This document shows positions 43,403 to 52,327 of a stretch of 64,000 nucleotides of DNA, piece after piece; the stretch's first letter is position 1, and each line of letters starts with the position of its first letter. Made by a program: the position numbers and the translations under genes. Location of the stretch: assembly GCF_030818955.1 (NCBI RefSeq), contig NZ_JAUTBF010000001.1, positions 3,286,001-3,350,000 on the forward strand, written 5' to 3'. The notes under the pieces are model-generated. The model was not told the DNA's origin and did no database searches. It was given only the letters and a program-made list of their open reading frames with translations. Source of the DNA: Microbacterium trichothecenolyticum. Lineage in GTDB: Bacteria; Actinomycetota; Actinomycetes; Actinomycetales; Microbacteriaceae.

Positions 43403-43426
43403 GGAACGTTTGCAGGAACGATTGCA
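43403..43426. promoter_or_regulatory. tandem 12 bp LacI-type operator half-sites
   Basis: GGAACGTTTGCA and GGAACGATTGCA lie head to tail (43403-43414 and 43415-43426), each with the CG-TTGCA core of LacI-family sites. They lie about 40 bp upstream of the DapA-like gene, where a repressor would cover its promoter. Confidence 0.65.
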
Positions 43427-43525
43427 AGTGTGCGCGGTGGAGTCGCCGTGTGTCAAGGGCGAAGGCGAGATCGTTCCCGGGAAGGATTTCCTCCGCGTGG
43501 GTAGGGTGGGTCTCGAGGAGGAGTC

Positions 43526-44545
43526 ATGGTCGACATCGCGTCGGACGAACGTCGCGTCGTCACGCTGAAAGACGTGGCCTCGGCATCCGGGGTCAGCATC
43601 TCCACCGTCAGCCGTGTGCTCGACGACCGAACGCCGCGTTCGCGCTCGGCGACGGCGCAGCGGGTCCGGGCCATCGCCGACGAGCTCGGCTACCGCCGCA
43701 ACGTCTCCGCTTCGAGCTTGCGCCGCGGGGCCACCGCCACGATCGGCGTGCTCGTGCCGCGCCTCACCGACGCCGTCATGGCGCTGATGTTCGAGGCGGT
43801 CGAACGCGCCGCGCATCGACAGGGATACTTCGCCGTCGTCGCCACCTGCGGCGACGACGCCGACGACGAGACGCGGGCGACCGAGACGCTCCTCGACCGG
43901 CGCGTCGACGGGCTCGTGCTCGCCACCGCCCGCCTCGACGACGCCCTGCCCGCGTCGCTGCGCGACCGCGGCATCCCGCACGTGCTCGCCCTGCGTACCG
44001 ACGGAGTCAGCCCCTCGTCGCTCGGCGACGACGAAACCGGTGGCTACCTCGCCGTCCGGCACCTGCTCGACCTGGGGCACACCGACATCGGCATCGTGAC
44101 CGGCCCGCGGTTCACCTCGAGCGGGCGAGACCGTCGCGCGGGCGCGGAGCGCGCGCTGCGCGAGGCGGGGATCGCCCTGCCCGATGGACGTGTGCTCGCC
44201 GCCGGGTACGGGATCGATCACGGCATCGAGGCCGCCGGGCGACTTCTCGACGGCGACGGGGGACCCACGGCGGTCTTCGCGGCGAACGACAACCTCGCGA
44301 TGGGCGTGGCGAGCGTCGCGCATGCCCGGGGCCGGCAGATCGGTCGCGATCTGTCGATCGTGGGTTACAACGACATCCCCCTGGTCTCGCGGCTGCCCGT
44401 GCCGTTCACCTCGGTCCGCACGCACTTCGACCGCATCGCCGAAGTCGCTCTCGACCTGCTGCTCGACACCGGCACCGCCGCGCGCATCGAGCGCACGATG
44501 CCGACGCTGATCCCGCGCTCCTCCACCGCCCCGCTCGGTCGGTGA
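43526..44545 (+). CDS. LacI-family transcriptional regulator
   Basis: This 339-residue protein is a LacI/GalR repressor: HTH VTLKDVASASGVSISTVSRVLDD at about 12-34, hinge region to about 60, and a periplasmic-binding-protein-like domain with VFAANDNLAMGVASVAHARG and YNDIPLVSRLPVPFTSVR. A GAGGAGG ribosome site precedes ATG 43526. It is divergent from the DapA-like/Nramp-like operon, which it probably represses via the tandem sites at 43403-43426. The inducer is unknown. Confidence 0.92.
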   Translation: MVDIASDERRVVTLKDVASASGVSISTVSRVLDDRTPRSRSATAQRVRAIADELGYRRNVSASSLRRGATATIGVLVPRLTDAVMALMFEAVERAAHRQGYFAVVATCGDDADDETRATETLLDRRVDGLVLATARLDDALPASLRDRGIPHVLALRTDGVSPSSLGDDETGGYLAVRHLLDLGHTDIGIVTGPRFTSSGRDRRAGAERALREAGIALPDGRVLAAGYGIDHGIEAAGRLLDGDGGPTAVFAANDNLAMGVASVAHARGRQIGRDLSIVGYNDIPLVSRLPVPFTSVRTHFDRIAEVALDLLLDTGTAARIERTMPTLIPRSSTAPLGR

Positions 44546-44598
44546 GGAATCCTGCGTCGTGAGGCGCGGCTAGCGTAGTGAGCGTCCGAAGGAGCCCC

Positions 44599-46302
44599 AT
44601 GACCCCCATCACCGCGTCGGCGACCGAGCACTACCGCGCAGCCCGAGACGAACTCCTGGCCGCGCGCACCGACCCCGCCCGCGCCGAGGGCTTCGCGTGG
44701 CCGCGCTTCGAGGGGCCGTTCAACTGGGCGATCGACTGGTTCGATCCGATGGCGCGCGGCAACGACGCTCCCGCGCTGATCGTCGTGGACGACGACGGCA
44801 CCCACCACGAGCGCACCTTCGACGAACTCGCACGCCGCTCCGACCAGGTCGCCGCGTGGTTGGCATCCCGAGGCGTCCGGCGCGGCGAGACGGTGCTGCT
44901 CATGCTCGACAACCGGGTGGAGCTGTGGGAAGCGATGCTCGGCATCATGAAGCTGGGCGGCGTCATCGCGCCGACCACCACCGCCCTCGGTCGCACCGAT
45001 CTCGGTGACCGCATCGAGCGCGCCGAGATCCGCCACGTCATCGTCGGAGCCGCCGACGCCGACAAGTTCGCCGATCTGCCCGCGCACCTCGGTCGCATCG
45101 TCGTGGGCGGCACACACGAGGGCTGGGCGGCGTACGACGACGCGTACGAGACGGATGCCGAGCCGGCCCGGCATCCGCACACCACCGCCGACGATCGCCT
45201 GCTGCTGTACTTCACCTCGGGCACCACGTCGAAGCCGAAGCTCGTCGAGCACACGCACGCGTCGTACCCGGTCGGGCATCTCACCACCATGTACTGGCTC
45301 GGGCTGCAGCCCGGCGACGTTCACCTCGCGATCAGCTCGCCGGGATGGGCCAAGCACGCGTGGAGCCTGTTCTTCGCCCCGTGGATCGCCGGGGCGACGG
45401 TGCTCGCGCTGAACTACACCCGTTTTTCGGCGGAGCGGCTGCTGAACGAGCTCGAGAACGACCGTGTGACGACCTTCTGCGCGCCGCCGACGGTGTGGCG
45501 CATGCTCATCCAGGCCGACCTGACCGGCCGGCGCGGGGCGCTTCGCGAGGTCGTGTCAGCGGGCGAACCGCTCAACCCCGAGGTGATCGCCGCCGTGCAG
45601 CGGGCGTGGGGCCTCGACATCCGCGACGGGTACGGGCAGACCGAGATGACGGCGGTCGTCGCCAACACCCCGGGGTCCCCGCTCGTGCCCGGCTCGATGG
45701 GACGCCCTCTGCCGGGATGCCCCGTCGTGCTGGTCGACCCCGTCACGGGGCAGCGCGCCGACGAGGGCGAGATCTGCCTCGACCTCACCGAGCGTCCGCT
45801 CAATCTCATGACCGGCTACGTCGGCGACCCCGAACGCAATGCCGAGGCGTTCGCCGACGGACTGTTCCACACCGGCGACGTCGCCCGCCGCGACGAGACC
45901 GGGAGCATCACCTACATCGGGCGCACCGACGACGTGTTCAAGGCGTCGGACTACAAGATCAGCCCGTTCGAGCTCGAGAGCGTGCTCATCGAGCACCCGG
46001 CGGTCGTCGAGGCCGCGATCGTTCCCGCGCCCGACGAGCTGCGACTCGCCGTGCCCAAGGCCTACGTCGTGCTCGCGGCCGGGCATGAGCCCGACGAACG
46101 GGTCGCCCTCGACATTCTGCGCTACGCCCGCGAGAAGCTGGCGCCCTTCCAGCGCGTGCGCCGCATCGAGTTCCGTGAACTGCCCAAGACGATCTCCGGA
46201 AAGATCCGCCGCGTCGAACTGCGCCAGCGCGAGGAAGCCGTCGCACGGGGTGAGGTGGACTGCGTCGAGTGGAGCGATGACGCCCTCCGCGGGCGATACT
46301 GA
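44599..46302 (+). CDS. AMP-forming acyl-CoA synthetase (acetyl-CoA-synthetase-like)
   Basis: This 567-residue adenylate-forming ligase activates a short or medium carboxylic acid with CoA. Motifs in order: YFTSGTTSKPKLVEH (A3 P-loop, about 211-225), GYGQTEMTAVVAN (A5), TGDVARRDETGSITYIGRTDDVFKASDYKISPFE (A7/A8; given by position about 431-464), and the catalytic lysine in PKTISGKIRR near the C-terminus. The start ATG has GAAGGAG upstream, and a longer reading from GTG 44578 is not used. The chain-length preference cannot be read. The GDSL gene starts 4 bp later. Confidence 0.9.
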   Translation: MTPITASATEHYRAARDELLAARTDPARAEGFAWPRFEGPFNWAIDWFDPMARGNDAPALIVVDDDGTHHERTFDELARRSDQVAAWLASRGVRRGETVLLMLDNRVELWEAMLGIMKLGGVIAPTTTALGRTDLGDRIERAEIRHVIVGAADADKFADLPAHLGRIVVGGTHEGWAAYDDAYETDAEPARHPHTTADDRLLLYFTSGTTSKPKLVEHTHASYPVGHLTTMYWLGLQPGDVHLAISSPGWAKHAWSLFFAPWIAGATVLALNYTRFSAERLLNELENDRVTTFCAPPTVWRMLIQADLTGRRGALREVVSAGEPLNPEVIAAVQRAWGLDIRDGYGQTEMTAVVANTPGSPLVPGSMGRPLPGCPVVLVDPVTGQRADEGEICLDLTERPLNLMTGYVGDPERNAEAFADGLFHTGDVARRDETGSITYIGRTDDVFKASDYKISPFELESVLIEHPAVVEAAIVPAPDELRLAVPKAYVVLAAGHEPDERVALDILRYAREKLAPFQRVRRIEFRELPKTISGKIRRVELRQREEAVARGEVDCVEWSDDALRGRY

Positions 46303-46306
46303 GCCC

Positions 46307-47065
46307 ATGCGACGAGGGGTGGCGTGGGGCATCGCCGGGGGCATCGTGCTCGTCGCGCTCGCCGTGGGCGTTCTGGTCGCGATGACCGCGGGGGTGGAGC
46401 GGGCTCCGAGCTCGCCGGCCACGGCGCCGATCTCCGCCTCCCCGTCGCCGACCCCGTCGCCGACGCCGACCGCCACACCCACGCCGACGGCGCGTCCGGG
46501 AACGGCTCTCGTGCAACGCGACGGTGCGGGGGTCGTCCGCATGCTCGTGGCCGGCGACTCCCTCGCGGCGGGATTCTTCGCATCCGAGAAGGCACTCGGT
46601 TTCACGACCCTCGTGGCGGATGCCGTGGGCCCGGTCGAGATGACCACGGCGGCGTACGCCCACCAGACGCTCACCACCGTCGCGGCGATCACGGATGTTC
46701 CCGATGATCTCGGCCTCGCGGTGATCGAGCTCGGAACGAACGACGTCGGCCTCCCGACGCCCCTCGTCGATTTCGAACAGAACTATGCGGGGTTGCTGGA
46801 TCGTGTTCGCGTGTCGTCGCCGACCGCGGCGCTGGTGTGCGTGGGAACGTGGACGAGCGATGGCGGCGCCTACGACGAGGTGATCGCGCGCGCCTGCGGG
46901 GAACGCGGCGGCATCTATGTGGGACTGGCCGATGCCTTCGCCGACCCGGCGAACCATGGACCGGCTGGGCGCGAGACCTTCGCGGGTGAGGGCGACGACT
47001 TCCACCCGAACGACGCGGGTCATCGGGCGATCGCCGAGCGGATCCTCCTCGCGCTCTCATACTGA
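46307..47065 (+). CDS. SGNH/GDSL hydrolase, membrane-anchored
   Basis: This 252-residue protein has an N-terminal membrane anchor or signal (about 6-28), a proline/threonine/serine linker, then an SGNH hydrolase domain. Block I is LVAGDSLAAGFF (nucleophile serine near 85), block III GTNDVGL, and block V DDFHPNDAGH with the catalytic Asp and His. It probably acts outside the membrane as an esterase or lipase. It starts 4 bp after the acyl-CoA synthetase stop, so a released acid could feed that enzyme (inference). Confidence 0.88.
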   Translation: MRRGVAWGIAGGIVLVALAVGVLVAMTAGVERAPSSPATAPISASPSPTPSPTPTATPTPTARPGTALVQRDGAGVVRMLVAGDSLAAGFFASEKALGFTTLVADAVGPVEMTTAAYAHQTLTTVAAITDVPDDLGLAVIELGTNDVGLPTPLVDFEQNYAGLLDRVRVSSPTAALVCVGTWTSDGGAYDEVIARACGERGGIYVGLADAFADPANHGPAGRETFAGEGDDFHPNDAGHRAIAERILLALSY

Positions 47066-47196
47066 AATCCACGCTGTTTGTCGAGGGGTGACAGCGCGTC
47101 TCGCCTCGAGCCGCCGGGCGAGTACCGTCGAGCCGCCGGGCCCCGCGCCGCGGAGGATGCTTCCCGAATCCCGCGCCCGCGACGATCGGAGCCGGT

Positions 47197-47481
47197 GTGG
47201 GCCGTTTGATCTACCGCCCCGACCAGACGTTCGACATCGACGACACCCTGCTCGTCGCGCTGCGCGTGGTGCTCATGAACAAGCTGCGCCGTCGCGAGGG
47301 CTTCATGCTGCATCTGCCCTCGCCACAGGGCGGACGGGCCTCGCTGTGGGTCTCACCCCACGTGCCCATCGTCCTGCAGTTCTATGGGCGATTCCCGCCC
47401 CGGGTCGACCGCGCCCTCGTCGCGGAGATGATGCAGGAAGCGAGCGAGCCCGACGGGCTCACCTTGTTCTACGAGAGCTGA
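47197..47481 (+). CDS. DUF7882-type small protein
   Basis: This 94-residue protein starts at GTG and reads MGRLIYRPDQTFDIDDTLL, then the basic block RVVLMNKLRRREGFMLHL and a C-terminal segment LWVSPHVPIVLQFYGRFPPRVDRALV. It shares this layout with the protein at 54040-54399, which has KVIASTKLRRGESFTLTW. Both match the small Microbacteriaceae family DUF7882. The function is unknown. Confidence 0.8.
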   Translation: MGRLIYRPDQTFDIDDTLLVALRVVLMNKLRRREGFMLHLPSPQGGRASLWVSPHVPIVLQFYGRFPPRVDRALVAEMMQEASEPDGLTLFYES

Positions 47482-47489
47482 GCCCCGTG

Positions 47490-47624
47490 TCACAGCGGCT
47501 CGGTCGTGCGGATCAGCCCGCACGTCACGCACGACCATGCCACGAGGAATCGTTCGTCATCGAGGATCTCGAACGACAGCGGGTCACCGCAGGTAGGGCA
47601 CGGCAGGGGGCTGCGGCTGCTCAT
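47490..47624 (-). CDS. 44-residue zinc-ribbon protein
   Basis: This small protein has two CxxC knuckles, CPTC at about 9-12 and CVTC at about 32-35, typical of a zinc ribbon. Its start ATG overlaps the stop of the upstream RibD-like gene by 4 bp (ATGA), which supports it as a real, co-translated gene despite its size. The function is unknown. Confidence 0.75.
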   Translation of the reverse strand: MSSRSPLPCPTCGDPLSFEILDDERFLVAWSCVTCGLIRTTEPL

Positions 47625-48262
47625 CGCGTGAAGGTCACGTGAACGACTCCGCTCTCCGCGACCTCCGACGTGACGCTGTAGCGGCGATCGAGATCGCGCA
47701 GGTCGTCCCACAGGCGCGTCCCACGCCCCAGGACGATCGGACGCACGGCGACGTGGAGACGGTCGACGAGATCGGCCTCGAGGGCCGCGCGCACCACGCC
47801 CACCCCGCCCCCGATGCGCACGTCGGCGCCGCCCGCGACGGCCGCCGCCCGATGCACGGTATCCGTGACGGTCGCGGACACGAACTCGAACCGGGTTCCG
47901 TTGTCGAAGGCGATGGGCGCGCGACGACGATGCGTGAGCACGAACACCGGGACACGGAACGGCGGCGCATCGCCCCACCATCCGCGCCATTCGGGATCGT
48001 CGGCGAAGGCGTGCAGACCGAACATCCCGGCCCCCATCACCTCGGCGCCCACGCCCTCGAAGTACGCGGCCCCGTATCGGTCGTCGACCCCGGTCGTGCC
48101 GGCGCCGGAGGTGTCGCCGAAGATGCGCTCGCGGAACGTCCTCGTGGCCGTGTAGTCCTCGACCAGACGCCCCCAATCGGCTCCCATCGGATTCTCGGGC
48201 GACGGGTCGGCGGGCATGGCCACGCCGTCGAGCGAGATGTTCAGATCGACGCGGACGGCCAT
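47621..48262 (-). CDS. dihydrofolate reductase-like (RibD C-terminal domain) protein
   Basis: This 213-residue protein has the RibD_C/DHFR-like fold: NISLDGVAMPADPSPENPMG near the N-terminus, VMGAGMFGLHAF, PVFVLTHRRRAPIAF, VRIGGGVGVVRAALEADLVDRLHVAVRPIVLGRG. It lacks the deaminase half of RibD, so it belongs to the stand-alone reductases of unknown substrate. It is followed by the 44-residue zinc-ribbon gene with a 4 bp overlap. Confidence 0.87.
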   Translation of the reverse strand: MAVRVDLNISLDGVAMPADPSPENPMGADWGRLVEDYTATRTFRERIFGDTSGAGTTGVDDRYGAAYFEGVGAEVMGAGMFGLHAFADDPEWRGWWGDAPPFRVPVFVLTHRRRAPIAFDNGTRFEFVSATVTDTVHRAAAVAGGADVRIGGGVGVVRAALEADLVDRLHVAVRPIVLGRGTRLWDDLRDLDRRYSVTSEVAESGVVHVTFTR

Positions 48263-48281
48263 GGCGTGCTCCCCGGAGGGG

Positions 48282-48770
48282 TCAGCGGTAGTTGGTGAAC
48301 TGCAGATCCACGTCGAGGTCGGCAGCCTTGAGCAGGCGCTGCACTTCCTGAAGATCGTCGCGCGACTTCGACTGCACCCGCAGCTCGTCGCCCTGGATCT
48401 GCGACTTGACGCCCTTGGGGCCTTCGTCGCGGATGATCTTGCCGATCTTCTTCGCGTTCTCTTGCGAGATCCCCTCTTTCAGCGTGGAGGTGATGCGGTA
48501 CTCCTTGCCGCTGGCGACGGGCTCGCCGCTCTCGAGGCTCTTCAGCGAGATGCCGCGCTTGATGAGCTTGGTCTGGAACACGTCGAGAACCGCGTTGGCG
48601 CGCTCCTCGGAGTTCGCCTTGATCACGATCGACTCGCCGCTCCACGCGATGGAGGCGTCGGTGCCTTTGAAGTCGTAGCGCTGCTCGACCTCTTTGTGAG
48701 CCTGATTGAGCGCGTTGTCGGCTTCCTGTCGGTCGATCTTGGAAACGATGTCGAAGGAAGAATCAGCCAT
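48282..48770 (-). CDS. YajQ-family nucleotide/c-di-GMP-binding protein
   Basis: This 162-residue protein is a standard-length YajQ: it begins [20 protein letters not shown], has [24 protein letters not shown] and the second ferredoxin-like half [33 protein letters not shown] (by position about 98-130). Homologues bind cyclic di-GMP or ATP/GTP. It is divergent from the FBP gene. Confidence 0.93.
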   Translation of the reverse strand: MADSSFDIVSKIDRQEADNALNQAHKEVEQRYDFKGTDASIAWSGESIVIKANSEERANAVLDVFQTKLIKRGISLKSLESGEPVASGKEYRITSTLKEGISQENAKKIGKIIRDEGPKGVKSQIQGDELRVQSKSRDDLQEVQRLLKAADLDVDLQFTNYR

Positions 48771-48857
48771 ACTCCGATTCTATTCGCGGCCACCGCGCCG
48801 ACACCCCTTCGGCGCCGACCGCCCCGTGAGCGTATGGCGCTCGTAGACTCGGATGCC

Positions 48858-49358
48858 ATGCGAGCACTCACCGAGAACGACGTGCGCGACGCGTTCGTCA
48901 ATGCCGCCCCGGACGAGGTGCGCGTCCTCTCTCTTCCCCACGACTTCGTGCTGACCGACTGGGATCACCTCGACTTCCTCGCGTGGCGGGATCCGGGCGT
49001 GCGCGGCCGCGGCTACATCGTCACCGAGCGCGACGGCGAGCCGACGGGCGTGGTGCTGCGCGCCGCCGACGGGCAGTCCCGTGCGCGATCGTCGATGTGC
49101 AATCTGTGCCACACGATGCAGCCCGGCGACCAGGTGACCCTGTTCACCGCGCGCAAGGCGGGGGCAGCGGGCGAGCACGGCGACACCGTGGGCACCTACA
49201 TGTGCGCCGACCTCTCGTGCCACGAGACGGTGCGCCTGGCGGCGCCCCTCGCACCGAGCGAGATCCGCGCCAGCGTCGACCGCAAGATCGACGGCACAAA
49301 GCGCCGCACCGAAGAGTTCGTCGAGCGCGTGCTCGAGACCGCCGAGGTGTCGCGGTGA
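48858..49358 (+). CDS. FBP (fibronectin-binding/EF-G-like) zinc-finger domain protein
   Basis: This 166-residue protein carries a C-terminal treble-clef zinc finger of the FBP type, with CNLC at about 79-82 and CADLSC about 35 residues later, followed by a basic helical tail (RASVDRKIDGTKRRTEEFVERVL). Members bind the ribosome or EF-G in other actinobacteria. TAGACT (48844-48849) ends 8 nt before the ATG. Its stop overlaps the PfkB gene by 4 bp. Confidence 0.85.
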   Translation: MRALTENDVRDAFVNAAPDEVRVLSLPHDFVLTDWDHLDFLAWRDPGVRGRGYIVTERDGEPTGVVLRAADGQSRARSSMCNLCHTMQPGDQVTLFTARKAGAAGEHGDTVGTYMCADLSCHETVRLAAPLAPSEIRASVDRKIDGTKRRTEEFVERVLETAEVSR

Positions 49359-50242
49359 CCGCCCGGGTGGTCGTGATCGGCGACGCCCTCATCGACGAGA
49401 TCCGCGACGAGGCGGGAACCCGCGAGTTCGTCGGCGGCGCCGGGCTCAACGTGGCCGTGGGGCTGTCGCGCCTGGGCGTGCCGGCATCCCTCATCGCGAT
49501 GGTCGGCGACGACGAAGCGGGGGAACAGATCCGTGCGTTCCTGACCGAGCACGGCGTCGAGCTGCTCGCGAGCCCGGCGGAGCACGGCTCGTCGCGCGCG
49601 GTGAGCACGCGTTCGCCGGGCGGGGAGCCCGAGTACGTCTTCAACGATGCGGCGCAGAACCGGCGCGTGCGGTACGGCGAGGCCGAGCGCGCGGCGATCG
49701 CGGCGGCTCCGATGGTCGTGGTCAGCTGCTTCCCCTTCGACGATGCCGAGCAGACGCGCCTCCTCGTGGATGCCACGGCCTCGCCGTCGACGCCCCTCGC
49801 CATCGACCCGAACCCCCGCAGCGGCATGCTGCACGACCGCGCCGCCTTCGTCCGGGGCTTCGAGCGAGCGGCATCCGGGGCCCTGCTGGTGAAGGTCGGC
49901 GAAGACGACGCGCAGCTGCTCTACGGCGGCCCCCTCGAGGATCTGCGGGCGAAGCTCACAGGACTCGGTGTCGGCGCGGTGCTGGCGACCTACGGTGCCG
50001 GCGGCGCCGCCATCGACGCGGCCGGCACGTCTGTCTCGCGCGGGATCTCCGACCTGCCCGGCCGCATCGTCGACACCATGGGCGGCGGCGACGCCGTGCT
50101 GGCGACGACCGTCGCTCTCGTGCGGGATCGCCTTCCCGTCGACGCAGGGGAATGGGATGCCGTGCTCGCGCGCGCGATGGACGTCGCCGCCGCGACGTGC
50201 AGGCACGAGGGCGCCCTGCTGCGGACCCCCGAGGTGGTTTGA
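49355..50242 (+). CDS. PfkB-family carbohydrate kinase
   Basis: This 295-residue kinase has the ribokinase signatures: FVGGAGLNVAVGLSRLG (about 23-39) and DTMGGGDAVLATTVAL (about 237-252), where the base aspartate is kept but the usual DTxGAGD alanine is glycine. The substrate could be a sugar or nucleoside; residues do not settle it. It overlaps the FBP gene by GTGA. Confidence 0.9.
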   Translation: MTARVVVIGDALIDEIRDEAGTREFVGGAGLNVAVGLSRLGVPASLIAMVGDDEAGEQIRAFLTEHGVELLASPAEHGSSRAVSTRSPGGEPEYVFNDAAQNRRVRYGEAERAAIAAAPMVVVSCFPFDDAEQTRLLVDATASPSTPLAIDPNPRSGMLHDRAAFVRGFERAASGALLVKVGEDDAQLLYGGPLEDLRAKLTGLGVGAVLATYGAGGAAIDAAGTSVSRGISDLPGRIVDTMGGGDAVLATTVALVRDRLPVDAGEWDAVLARAMDVAAATCRHEGALLRTPEVV

Positions 50243-50316
50243 GGCACCCCTCCGGGGATAGTAGAGTGGTCTATCGCGCCTCCGGTCGACTGCGAAAGCC
50301 GGGCGGGTGCGCATCT

Positions 50317-50398
50317 GGCGAGTTACCCAAGCGGCCAAAGGGATCTGACTGTAAATCAGACTGCATTGCATTCGGGGGTTCGAATCCCTCACTCGCCA
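50317..50398 (+). tRNA. tRNA-Tyr (GTA)
   Basis: The 82 nt gene folds as a class II tRNA: acceptor stem GGCGAGT/ACTCGCC with discriminator A, anticodon stem CTGACT-GTA-AATCAG giving anticodon GTA, a long variable arm, and TTCGAATC in the T-loop. The CCA is only partly encoded (A then CC). No integrase or repeated attachment site is seen beside it. Confidence 0.95.
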
Positions 50399-50404
50399 CC
50401 CTGA

Positions 50405-50432
50405 GAACGGCCGCCGAATCCGGCGGCCGTTC
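50405..50432 (+). terminator. hairpin terminator after tRNA-Tyr
   Basis: A perfect 12 bp stem, GAACGGCCGCCG / CGGCGGCCGTTC, has a 4 nt loop and starts 7 bp after the tRNA. A T-tract is weak. Confidence 0.8.
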
Positions 50433-50642
50433 TGCGTCTCGCGGCACAGCCGCCCCGGCGCCGCGCTCTGTCTCGGTGGGGGAACAGCATCGACCGCTCA
50501 CGCCGGCACGCGCGCCTTTCCGCTCACGGCGGAGCACGAAGCTCGGTTGCGCGAGCTCTTCACCGCGTTCGCGGTCGACGGGCGCCGTCGCTCGCACCGC
50601 TGACCGAACGACAGCGGGGAGGGTGCCCGATGCTCTGTCGTT
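50433..50642. other. 210 bp region without a supported gene
   Basis: One frame ends in a plausible protein tail (AEHEARLRELFTAFAVDG, then RRRSHR and a stop at 50601) but has no start codon or recognisable body, so it may be a gene remnant. Otherwise nothing is seen. Confidence 0.5.
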
Positions 50643-51780
50643 TCACGCCCGAGCGGCCGGGGAGTCCTGGCGCATGCACCCGTCGGCATCCCACAGGCAC
50701 ACATCCGCCGCGTACCCCGCTCGCACCAGGCCGAGCCGGTCCTCCAGGCCCAGTGCCCGCGCGGGAGTGAGTGTCAGCGCCTCGACGGCCACGGGAAGAG
50801 GGATGCCGAGAGCGCGCGCGTTCGCGAGAGCGACGTCCTGTGTGAGCGTGGAGCCCGCGAGCGTCTCCGACCCCTCGACGAGGGCCCGACCGCCCTCGAC
50901 GTGCACCGCCAATCCGCCGAGCCGGTAGAACCCGTCGTCGGCTCCGGCGGCAGCCATGGCATCCGTGATCAGCGCGACGCGGCCGGGAGCGAGCGTGAAC
51001 AGGGCCGCGGCGAGACGCGGGTCGACGTGCAAGCCGTCGAGAATGAGTTCGAGCACCACGTTTTCTGCGTCGATGGCGGCGAGCACCGGGCCGGGGGCGC
51101 GGTGGTGCAGCCCCGGCATGGCGTTGAAGGCGTGGGTGAGCAGAGTCGCCCCCCGCGGCGAAGGCGGCGGCCGCGTGCTCGTACGACGCGTCGGTGTGAC
51201 CGACCGCCACGGTCACCCCGGCCGAGCGGAAGGTCTCGATCGCGCGAAGGGCACCGGGGCGCTGCGGGTCGAGCGTGACCTGGCGCAGCGTGCCGTCGGC
51301 GGCCGCGAGCAGGCGGTCGACGACGTCGGGCGTCGGGTCGATGAGATGGCGCGGGTCGTGTGCGCCGCACCGGTCGACGGCGAGGAACGGCCCCTCGAGG
51401 TGACTGCCGAGTACTCGGCGGTCGGTCCGGGTGAGCGCGGCGATGGCGGTGAGTTGCTTTTCGAGCACGTCGACGGGGGCGGCGACGAGACTCGCGACGC
51501 CGTGAGTCGTGCCGTGCGCCGCGTGCAGGTCGGCGGCCGCGCGGATGCCGTCTATGCCGTCTTCGTGGCGGTGCCCGCCGCCGCCGTGCCGGTGCAGGTC
51601 GATGAAGCCGGGGGTCAGCGTGGCGCCCTGACCGTCGATGCGCTCTGCCTCGACGGCGGGCGCAGCCCCGGTCCCCGCCTCGGAGATGCGCTCGCCATCG
51701 ACGAGCACCCAGGCATCGGGCCGCTCACCCTCGGCGTCTACCGCCGTGACCGAATGGAACAGCCGGCGCCGCCCGGTCAT
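50643..51780 (-). pseudogene. nagA: N-acetylglucosamine-6-phosphate deacetylase with a +1 frameshift
   Basis: Read in two frames this encodes a NagA of about 378 residues. The metal-binding segment is FIDLHRHGGGGHRHEDG, then GSHLEGPFL with the metal glutamate, GHTDASY, and after the break LLTHAFNAMPG and ITDAMAAAG with the catalytic aspartate. The break is an extra C (plus strand) in a run of six at 51149-51154, near residue 210. The start at 51780 overlaps the nagB stop (ATGA). It may be a real phase-type mutation or an assembly error. It would convert GlcNAc-6-P to GlcN-6-P. Confidence 0.9.
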
Positions 51781-52310
51781 CGCTGCCATTCCGGCCGGTT
51801 CTCGAAGACGAAGTCGTAGTAGTCGCGCAGCGTGAGGCGAGCGGCGGCGGCCTCGTCGACCACGACCGTCGCGTCGGGGTGCATCTGCAGGATGCTGCCC
51901 GGGCACATGCTCGACAGGGGTCCTTCGACCGCCGCGGCCACGGCATCCGCCTTGCCCTCGCCGAAGGCGACGAGCAGCACGGAACGGGCGTCCATGATCG
52001 TGCCGAGCCCCTGGGTGACGCAGTGCAGCGGCACGTCGTCGAGGCTCGGGAAGAACCGGGCGTTGTCGCGGCGGGTCTCGGGGGTGAGCGTCTTGATCCG
52101 GGTGCGCGAGGCGAACGACGACGTCGGTTCGTTGAAGCCGATGTGACCGGTCGAGCCGATGCCGAGGATCTGCAGGTCGACGCCGCCCGCGTCGACGATC
52201 GCCCGCTCGTAGGCGGCGGCTGCGCCCTCGATGTCGTCGGCCATCCCGTCGGGCACGTGCACGCGGGCCGGGTCGAGGCCCAGGCGCGCGGTGACCTCGC
52301 GGTCGATCAC
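51777..52310 (-). pseudogene. nagB: 5'-truncated glucosamine-6-phosphate deaminase
   Basis: The preserved part (about 177 codons from GTG 52310) matches NagB from VIDREVTARLGLDPARVHVPDG through GSTGHIGFNEPTSSFASRTR, HCVTQGLGTIMDA and the C-terminus. The first about 85-90 residues are missing, including the phosphate-binding loop and the DEYxG catalytic aspartate. Immediately upstream is the end of the ROK gene, which is intact. A deletion appears to have removed the nagB start, or the assembly has lost a few hundred bases. The remaining product should be inactive. Confidence 0.85.
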
Positions 52311-52327
52311 GGCGTTCTCCGTTCGGG

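Noticed and set aside
47621..48262. Bifunctional RibD assignment for the DHFR-like gene
   Set aside because: Only the reductase half is present; the deaminase motifs are absent and no other riboflavin genes are nearby.
50433..50603. Gene ending AEHEARLRELFTAFAVDG
   Set aside because: No start codon, ribosome site or body could be found; it may be a remnant but is not supported as a gene.
50317..50642. Integration site at tRNA-Tyr
   Set aside because: No integrase, no repeat of the tRNA 3' end and no atypical composition was found nearby; the 210 bp gap is simply empty.
50643..51780. Programmed frameshifting in nagA
   Set aside because: The extra base lies in a plain C run with no slippery heptamer, stem or pseudoknot that I can see, and two other genes show the same kind of break, so an error or mutation is more likely.
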